Below are positions 55,927-64,000 of a stretch of DNA of 64,000 nt, one piece after another. The notes beneath the pieces were generated by a model, which did not search any database, was not told the DNA's origin, and saw only the letters and a list, made by a program, of their open reading frames with translations. The DNA is from Tetragonia tetragonoides (Eukaryota; Streptophyta; Magnoliopsida; Caryophyllales; Aizoaceae): contig CM076154.1 of the NCBI GenBank assembly GCA_038025085.1, forward strand, positions 27,823,501 through 27,887,500, in the 5' to 3' direction. How positions within the stretch are numbered: position 1 is the stretch's first letter; the number at the start of each line of letters is the position of its first letter. A program made the position numbers and the translations under genes.

Positions 55927-58059
55927 TATATAAAGGAAGGTCACTTTGGGTATTTAATGACATTTTTATTTGTGACATTTTTATTGTTAACCGGCAACCG
56001 GATTATTTGGTCCACCTCTCGTCACATGTACACACTCTCTCTCTCCTAATGTAGGATAAATTGCATTTACTTGGGAGCTGAGATCACTGTCTCTCTTCAT
56101 CTCCTTTTTAAGTTGTTTGGTGGCGTTGACAGCCTAGGGTTCATTTTATTTTCAGCCATACTATCTCAGTTGTCTCTCTCTACACTGTGAGTCTACAAAA
56201 CCCTAGTTTTTGAGCAATTTTGTTGTTCGTTTGTGGTGTGATTTTTCTCTGATTTACGCCGATCTTCGCTGTTTTTAGTGTTTTGTGATGTTTTTGGGGG
56301 TAATTTTAGTTAAATTTCTGCAATGCTGATGATTTGAACGTGGTTTTGTTTCTGGATTTTGTGTTGATTTTACTGATTTTCGTTTATTGGGGTGTTGTTG
56401 CAAATTTTGGCTTGATTTTGGCTCGATTTTGGCTAATGCTGCTGTTGTTTTCGTGTCAGTGTTGTGTGGGTTTGTTTTTGTTTCTTGGTGGGTTTTCTGG
56501 GGTTTTCATGGTTTTCCATGTTTTGGGGTTTTGTTTTCGTTTTGGCGATTTGGGTCTGTTTTCTGCATGTTGGGATTTCTTGTGTTTTGTGGTGGGTTTT
56601 GACTTATTATTGAATTATTGAGGGAAAAAACCTTTGTGCTTTGCTTGGTCTCCTTGAAAGTGTTATGGTCAGACTTTGATTTTACTATTTTTGATTTTTT
56701 AATAATTTTTTTTCGTTAAATTTTGCCTTTGTGGATGTACATGATTTTGTCTTTTGAAGTTTCTGATGTGGGTTTTGGTGGGTTTTTATTGTTCTTAAGT
56801 TTTAAAGTCATCTTTGCATTGTTTACAGGGGTTCAAGAGCAAGAGAAGCCCGGTTGAGTACAGAAGAAACCAAAGCCTTTGATTTTGGTAATATTAGGTG
56901 CTCATATGCCTTTGCATGTCAGAAGTTTTGGTGTTTATGTTTTCTCATAGCTTGATTTTGGTACAGAAATTGACTACTCTGGAAAATTCGTTGTTTCTTC
57001 ACTGTTTTCCATGCTCCTTTGGTGTTTTGTAGATGTAGACAAGGAAATTTAAGTTCTTGGGTTCTCGTTTTACTTAATTTTCATTTTAGTTTAAATATTG
57101 CGTTCTGGGTTTTGTTTATAGCTCTATTTGCTGCTTAGATGAGGTTACAAGCTTTATTTCAGAAGTCATTTAGTCAATGTTGGCTCTTATGTTTGTGTTT
57201 GTTACTTGCATGTTATGAATTAGCCATATTTCGCTCTAAATGCTTGAGGTCATTATTGTTAAGATTTTATGTGGTTTTCTAGTACTTCAAACTGGAATCT
57301 CTCTTTTTCTTTTCTTTTTTGGGAGAGGGCCAGGTGATTTGCTTTCTGTTCTGCTACTTTATGCTTGGTTGCTTTAAGTTATAGGTGTCAGCAGTTCTTG
57401 ATAATTTGACATTGTGAGCCCGGGTTAGTTTCTCATTCAGGGAGTTCTACTTGAGAGGTGTGTGTCCTGGTAGTGTTGTCATGTTTTTTGGGTGTGCCTT
57501 TATGACTACTAGTCCTGCTTTCTGTTCTGGTTAGAGCCCTTCTGTGTTTGAAGGTCACTTTGTTAACGGACTAACAGGGCACGAGTTCACATTTTTTTCA
57601 CTTTCATTCCCAAATGCAATTGTGACATGTCTTCCTTTTGTTATGATTTCTATTCTGTGAGAGTTAGAATTAGAAATATGCAGAAATAACTAATTTCATG
57701 TTCCATGTGCTTTTTGATGCTAAAGTAGGGGTGATGAGAAGGATTATGGTGGCATTGCACATATCCATACTTATTTTCTAAATTTAATTGTGTTGTGTTT
57801 TCCTGAGTTTGCCTTGTCAAATCTTTGGGAATTTGACTTGACCAGCACACAGTTCTTGTAAAATGTGTGTGTCTGATTTTTGTGTTTGGTGTAGCTGTCA
57901 TGTTTCTGGATTGGTTTTAGCATTTTCTGTCAAGCTCTGGTGATTGTGGCTCCTTACCTCTGCATTTGATGCATGTGTACTAATGAATTGTGAATAGTGT
58001 TTTTGTTTGCCCTGATGTGTTTTTGGGTCATGTTCATTTTCCAGGCTTGTATTTGGGAA
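55927..58059 (+). promoter_or_regulatory. AGO4 promoter and intron-containing 5' leader
   Basis: The TATA box is TATATAAA at 55927-55934. Leader exons, inferred from splice signals, are about 55965-56186 (donor GTGAGT), 56829-56887 (acceptor TTTACAG, donor GTAATA) and 58045-58059 joined to the first coding exon (acceptor TTTTCCAG). In the spliced leader the only ATG is at 56049-56051, immediately followed by TAG. Sequences between are T-rich introns; the hydrophobic ORF at 56334-56621 is in one of them. The start site and exon structure are predictions. Confidence 0.5.
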
Positions 58060-61000
58060 ATGGATTCGCATGATGATAATGGATCTGGAAATGGAGCTGG
58101 CAATGGAGCTGCCAACGGATCTGGCAATGGATCAGCTGATGCTTTGCCTCCCCCGCCTCCGCCACCAGCAGAAATTCCTCCAGATGTTGTTCCGCTTAAA
58201 GCAGAACCAGAGCCACCTAAGAAGAAACGAGTTCCTATGGCTAGGCGTGGCCCTGGGAACAAGGGCCAAAAGATTCAGCTCCTCAGCAATCATTTTAAAG
58301 TGAACATTACAAATATAGATGGCCAGTTTTTCCACTACAGCGTATGCCTCTCTCCACTATTTGATGCTAAATCACTAATGTCATTTAATTTAGCTAATCC
58401 TAAACTACTTCACTACACCATGTTCACAGGTTAATGTGACCTATGAGGATGGTCGCCCCGTTGAAGGGAAGGGTGTGGGAAGAAAAGTGATTGACAGGGT
58501 GCATGAAACATATGACACTGAGCTGGCAGGGAAGGACTTTGCATATGATGGTGAGAAGAGCTTGTTCACAGTTGGGGCACTTCCTCGTAACAAGCTGGAA
58601 TTCACTGTTGTTCTGGAGGATGCCACACCTGCTAGGTAACAGACGATCAGTAATAATTGTTTTGGAGGATTTCTAACCAACTTTTTGGTTCCTTGCTGTA
58701 CTTGTAGTTGTTTCTGTATTTGGCTCATGTTCTGGGTGTTCTGAATCCAGGAATAACAATGGGAATGCGAGCCCTGATGGGAATGGGGACAATGAGGCCG
58801 ACCGGAAGAGAATACGACGTCCATATCAGTCTAAGACTTTCAAGGTGGAACTGAGTTTTGCTGCCAAAATACCGATGCAGGCCATAGCAAACGTGTTACG
58901 CGGCCAGGAAAATGAGAACTCTCAAGAAGCTCTAAGAGTCCTTGATATTATCTTGAGGCAACATGCTGCTAAACAGTAAGGATTTCAATCAAGATGCTTA
59001 TATTCACTAGTATATTTATCAGTTGTTTTCTTACTGTGATTGTTGTTTCCTGCAGAGGCTGTTTGCTAGTTCGTCAATCATTTTTCCATAACGACCCAAA
59101 GAATTTTGTAGATGTAGGAGGTGGAGTTCTCGGCTGCAGAGGTTTCCACTCTAGCTTTCGAGGCACCCAGGGAGGCTTGTCCCTCAATATTGGTTAGTTG
59201 AATTCTTGACTAAACTTTTTGAATAGCTCATGGCATACTCCTATCTTACGGCTGTTTCTGTTGCAATCTTTTGTAGATGTGTCTACTACTATGATTATTC
59301 AGCCAGGGCCAGTAGTCGATTTCTTGATTGCTAATCAGAATGTGAGAGATCCCTTCAGCATTGACTGGAATAAGGTAATTGCATTCTACTGCACCAAAAC
59401 ATTTTTGATTGCTGTAGGGACGTGAAGTTGACGTTTTTGAATTCTTACAGGCAAAAAGAATGTTGAAGAATTTGAGGATAAAGACAACAACATCAAATCA
59501 GGAATTCAAAATAACTGGAATTAGTGAGAGGCCATGCAGAGAGCAAACGTATATTTTGGACTTCTACCTAGCAATTATACTGCCATTTCTAACCGCTAGA
59601 ACTGCAGCAGAATGAATTAATCTATGTTCTTTGTGCAATATAGGTTTTCGCTAAAGCAACGTGAACGTAACGAGGATGGTGAAGTCCAAACTGTTGAAGT
59701 TACAGTCTATGACTACTTTGTCAATAATCGCAACATAGATTTGCGGTACTCAGCTGATTTGCCATGCATCAATGTGGGAAAACCTAAGCGGCCAACGTAT
59801 TTCCCCCTAGAGGTGATTACCCTTGGTCTTTTGCTATGGGCTTTGTTTACATATTTTATCTGTTTGACATAAGTCTTTCTTTCGTCTTCTGTTCTGCAGC
59901 TCTGTACATTGGTTTCACTTCAGAGGTACACAAAATCCTTATCCGGACCCCAGCGAGCATCACTCGTGGAGAAATCTAGACAAAAGCCCCAAGAGAGGAT
60001 GAGTGTGCTGTCTCATGTGAGTGCTTCAAACATTAATTTGAAATATTTCAGGCATGTTGTAAATTGAATTGTCGTTGATTTCTTTTTGTTTGGAATGCTG
60101 CAGGCCTTGAAGGTCAGTAATTATGATGCTGAGCCGATGCTTCGTTCTTGTGGCATCTCAATCAGCAATGGCTTTGCTCAGATTGATGGGCGTGTTCTTC
60201 CAGCACCAAAGGTACTTTGTTAGTTTCAATTATTTCTTTTTGCAGTTCCTGTCTTCCCCAATCATGTCCCCAGTTTCAATTACCATTGCTGGGTATGTTT
60301 GGTTTCAGTTGAAATGTGGCAATGGAGATGATTTCTTCCCTCGGAATGGGCGATGGAACTTCAACAATAAGGTTCTCTTCTCACACTGGACAGCTTAGAT
60401 GTTTGTTTATTGCTTCTCTTAAACATTTTTTGTTTGTTTAGAAACTTGTGGAGCCTGCGAAAGTGGAGCGCTGGGCAGTGGTGAACTTCTCGGCCCGATG
60501 TGATATAAGGGGTCTAGTTAGAGATCTGATAAAGTGTGCTGAAATGAAAGGCATTGTAAGCAATTTTGTGCCTTTTCCGGTTTCATTTTATTTTATGAAA
60601 AGTAATTGTTGTTGCTTACTACAAACCTTTTTTGTTGGTTCCGTGTGGAAATAGTGCATTGAACCACCATTTGAACATACGTTTGAGGAGAGTCCACAAA
60701 ACAGACGTGCACCACCTCTTGTGAGAGTGGAAAAGATGTTTGAGGATGTGCAGTCAAAACTTCCCGGTGCTCCTAAGTTCCTTCTGTGCCTTCTTCCAGA
60801 GAGGAAGAATTCTGACCTCTACGGTAATATTTATATTTTTTTGTTGTCTTTTTATCCCTACATTTTCTTTTATTTGGCATGTTAAAACTTTGAACGGGTT
60901 AGGTCCCTGGAAGAAGAAGTGTCTGGCAGACTTTGGAATTGTTACGCAGTGCATGGCTCCTACAAGGGTCAATGATCAATATCTTACAAACTGTTTGTTG

Positions 61001-63073
61001 AAAATCAATGCAAAGGTGAGGTAGAAGAAAGGTGGAGTGCCTTTGAGAATTCTGAATTAGCAAATATATGATTTTCTGTATTGTTTGATGGTCAGATCTC
61101 TATGGAATTGGACAGTTACTCGTTATTGTTTCTTTATGCAGCTTGGTGGGCTGAACTCTATGTTGGCTGTTGAGCATACTCCTTCGATCCCTATGGTTTC
61201 TAAAGTCCCCACTATAATTCTTGGGATGGATGTTTCCCATGGATCACCAGGGCATTCTGATGTTCCATCTATTGCTGCTGTAAATTTCAAACTCTGCCTT
61301 TCCCTCAGCTTCAATACCTCTCCTTATTGTCAAGAAGTTCATGCACATGCTCTGTAGGAACATCCTCTTTTCCAGTACTTGATGTTAATTGTTGATCTGT
61401 AGGTTGTCAGCTCCAGGCAGTGGCCTTTGATTTCCCGGTACAGGGCATCTGTTAGGACACAGTCTCCTAAGGTGGAAATGATAGATAACTTATTTAAGCG
61501 TGTCTCTGACACTGAAGATGAGGGCATCATTAGGTGCGTTTGTGACTTTGTGATCAATGCTTTACTTCTTGCATATGGTGGGTTTTGAAAGTTATGCTGA
61601 CCTCTAGAATGAGTCATACTGAGAAAATTGTTTCTTTTGATGTCAGGGAGTCCCTGCTTGATTTTTACATCAGTTCTGGGAAAAGAAAGCCGGAGCACAT
61701 AATCATTTTCAGGTACATGTTTCCTTTCCTTGGTTGCTTCGTTTTGCTAGATTTCTTTAATAATCTTTAAAGTGGAGCATGTACTGATAAAAAGCCCTTC
61801 ATTAATTGTCAGGGATGGAGTCAGTGAGTCCCAGTTCAATCAAGTTCTGAACATTGAATTGGATCAAATGATAGAGGTTTTATCACAACTTTTAATATTT
61901 TCTACAATCTTTTTGAGAATTGTAACCTTCTTAGCTAAGTCCATATCCTTCTTAGCTAAGTCCATATTGTTGGTTGCTCCTTTCATTCAGGCATGCAAGT
62001 TCCTAGACGAGAAGTGGAACCCAAAGTTTGTCGTTATTGTGGCTCAGAAGAATCACCATACTAAGTTTTTCCAAAACTCCCCTGAAAATGTCCCTCCAGG
62101 TATGCACTTCTGCTCTTTCCCCAATTACCACGCACAAGATTCTAGAAATTAATATCCTTCTCCGCACTTTTTCTGCCAGGCACAATTATTGACAACAAAG
62201 TCTGCCATCCAAGGAACTATGACTTTTACCTCTGTGCCCATGCAGGAATGATTGTAAGTAACTTGCATGCTTGTTATGTATTTAACTATTTCGTCATGTT
62301 TTTGGACTGTTCTCTGTGAAATGTATTGAATAGATAAAGAAAATAGTTTTTTGACCAGTGACTGAGATGGGCTGTGATTTCTGTTGAATCTTGCATTTCT
62401 ATTTTGAGAATGAATTAGAAACCTGAAGCCTTTTAGTTTTATAGGTATGATGATGTGCCTGCCCTGGGGGTATAATTTAGGGTATAATTTGGGATATGCA
62501 ATGTGGTGTGCTGTATTTAAATCGTATTTAACCTCTTTCTTCTTCAAGTTCTACACTCTTAAGATATTTAGATTGTCACTAAGCTGTGCTCTTTTGTAGG
62601 GTACTACAAGGCCTACCCATTACCATGTCCTGCTGGACGAGGTGGGTTTCTCTCCTGATGATCTACAGGAACTTGTCCATTCTCTTTCCTACGTGTAAGT
62701 TGACGCTCTCTCTATTCATTCTTCCAATTGAATGTTGATCCGGTCTGTAAAGTTATTCATACTGTCCTTTTGCTGCCATTGCAGGTATCAGAGGAGTACT
62801 ACTGCGATCTCTGTTGGTAAGCCTTCAACTTGTTGTTTGCTTATAAACTCTCTTTCGATGTCTTCCTTCTGATAATGCATTGCTCCCAACTCTGCAGTTG
62901 CACCGGTCTGCTATGCACATTTGGCTGCTACCCAAATTGGACAATTTCTGAAGTTTGAAGATACTTCGGAGACCTCTTCTAGCCATGGCGGTGTGACTGC
63001 ACCTGGATCTGTTCCTGTGCCTCAGTTGCCCAAGCTGCAAGAGAATGTTTCAAGCTCGATGTTCTTCTGTTGA
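58060..63073 (+). CDS. AGO4: ARGONAUTE 4, 22 coding exons, 927 aa
   Basis: It binds 24-nt siRNAs and guides RNA-directed DNA methylation at Pol V transcripts in the nucleus. Coding exons: 58060-58341, 58430-58635, 58751-58975, 59056-59192, 59277-59374, 59451-59548, 59644-59812, 59900-60016, 60104-60211, 60309-60371, 60442-60555, 60655-60823, 60903-61015, 61142-61279, 61403-61533, 61647-61712, 61813-61876, 61991-62099, 62180-62253, 62600-62694, 62785-62816, 62898-63073. All are GT-AG and phases close. Features: Asn/Gly-rich N-terminus with seven prolines (30-36), basic [13 protein letters not shown] (52-64), N domain, PAZ (about 284-400), PIWI (about 570-890). The catalytic triad is intact: Asp663 ([10 protein letters not shown]), Asp746 ([12 protein letters not shown]), His877 (VCYAHLAA). 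The C-terminus is SSSMFFC. Arabidopsis AGO4 is 924 aa and the match is close throughout; AGO6/AGO9 paralogues are less likely. Confidence 0.96.
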
Positions 63074-63560
63074 AAGCTTTTCAAAAGCCCTCGGTTTTTA
63101 ACTGCTGCATGTAAATATAGGACGTATCCAGACTGTTGCAGGTCTTTAAGTTTCATGCTGTGTGCTTTCTTAATGTGATTTGACACTCGATATGCCTTCC
63201 GGCATTTTGTATAAAATGGTAGAAAAGCACTAAACAATAGGGTGTGTAGGTTAAGTTATCATAGATCACCTAGCAAGAAGTATATATATTGCCTGGTGCT
63301 TTTGGTTGTTAAGTATTGACAGTCCACCTAGCAAGAAGTATATATAGATTGCTTGGTGCCTTTGGATAATTGTACTAGCTGGGTTTTCTCTGTTATGAAG
63401 ATTGTGCATAATTTCTGTTTGGCAACAGGGTCAGAATTTTATTACCGAAAATATTGCTTGGTGCCTGTGCCTGAACCTGAAAAGAATTCTGCATGTTTTA
63501 TGGGGTATAATTTTTGAATGAAATTTGCAGAACAAAAGCGAAGAGTCCTTTTTTATTGGG
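63074..63560 (+). terminator. AGO4 3' untranslated region and flank
   Basis: A T-rich 3' UTR; no single poly(A) signal stands out. It contains a two-copy repeat (63267-63305 and 63325-63365: CACCTAGCAAGAAGTATATA followed by ATTGCYTGGTGC). Confidence 0.45.
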
Positions 63561-64000
63561 CAAGAAGAAAAGCGAGAAGTTAACCAACATTATAAATGCT
63601 CTTACGCGTTCGGAGTCTCAACTTCAAAACATGTGTGTACAACACATACAAATTTGGGGTGGTTGATCAAAATGCCCCGCTGTAATGTGCTCGCAAGTAG
63701 TCAATGAAATCATTCATTTGGGCCTAGAAAAAGATAAAAAGTTATTTTTGGAACCACGGGAGTAGTTATATTAGAATCGTCATAGAAGAATTTGTCTATT
63801 GTAGACAAAGAAAATTTTCTTTGTATCATTTCCCAAAAAATTGATAGTTGGGTGGATATGTAAAAGAAATTCTTTATTTTCCATTCTTTGTACTTGTATA
63901 AAAAAAATATTATGACTTTTCATTTCTTATCGCACTATTAAATCGATTGTTTTTCATATATTGCGTTTCGAAGAGAGAGAAGAGGTTTTTCAAACCAGAA
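63561..64000. other. Right-end sequence without a recognised gene
   Basis: AT-rich; nothing identified. Confidence 0.4.

Noticed and set aside
56334..56621. Hydrophobic 95-codon ORF that could look like a membrane protein
   Set aside because: It lies in T-rich intron sequence of the AGO4 leader; its composition is explained by TTT/GTT codons.
1..64000. CRISPR array, bacterial operon or phage cassette
   Set aside because: No regularly spaced repeats with unique spacers and no prokaryotic gene layout; the sequence is plant nuclear in character.

Overview
The window looks like nuclear DNA of a flowering plant, probably a eudicot. The evidence is two intron-rich genes with GT-AG introns and plant-specific protein architecture, plus several layers of plant-type transposons: Copia LTR elements, LINEs, tRNA-derived SINEs and MITEs. 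Several inverted-repeat families remind me of Amaranthaceae/Caryophyllales genomes, but that is only an impression. No bacterial-type operon, CRISPR array or phage was seen.

Layout. (1) 1-19.8 kb is a nested stack of Copia retrotransposons, all on the minus strand. A Tnt1-like element (1-4627, running off the left edge) sits in the internal region of a SIRE/Maximus-like element A (4628-7628 and 18725-19618). The LTR of A is split by a structurally complete 11.1-kb relative B (7629-18719), flanked by the 5-bp target duplication AAAAC. B has PBS, gag, pol, an extra ORF downstream of pol, a PPT and two ~1.3-1.5-kb LTRs, but its coding regions carry stops and frameshifts. (2) 21.3-42.2 kb holds a 14-exon La-related protein 1 gene (LARP1A type, 932 aa by my splicing) on the plus strand. 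Its 6.1-kb and 8.8-kb introns are loaded with SINEs, LINE pieces and MITEs. (3) 42.2-55.3 kb is a transposon-rich intergenic stretch. It contains a decayed LINE cut in two by a ~4.5-kb repeat-rich insertion carrying (AAT)n, (TA)n and minisatellite arrays. (4) 55.9-63.1 kb holds an ARGONAUTE4 gene on the plus strand, with 22 coding exons, 927 aa, an intact Asp-Asp-His catalytic triad and a 5' leader apparently split by introns.

How the parts relate. The two host genes work in RNA metabolism but in different processes: LARP1 in control of mRNA translation and decay, AGO4 in 24-nt siRNA-directed DNA methylation. AGO4 belongs to the pathway that normally silences transposons like those around it. 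No operon-like relation is implied.

The most interesting signals are in the SIRE-like elements. They share an in-frame UGA at the gag/pol junction, followed at a fixed distance by a splice-acceptor-like TTTGCAG. Their extra ORF is preceded by its own TATA box and a host-like leader. A short motif, GGAACAGGGTYC, is scattered through LTRs, spacers and coding regions in both orientations and in different frames. All exon coordinates were worked out by eye from splice signals, reading phase and family knowledge.
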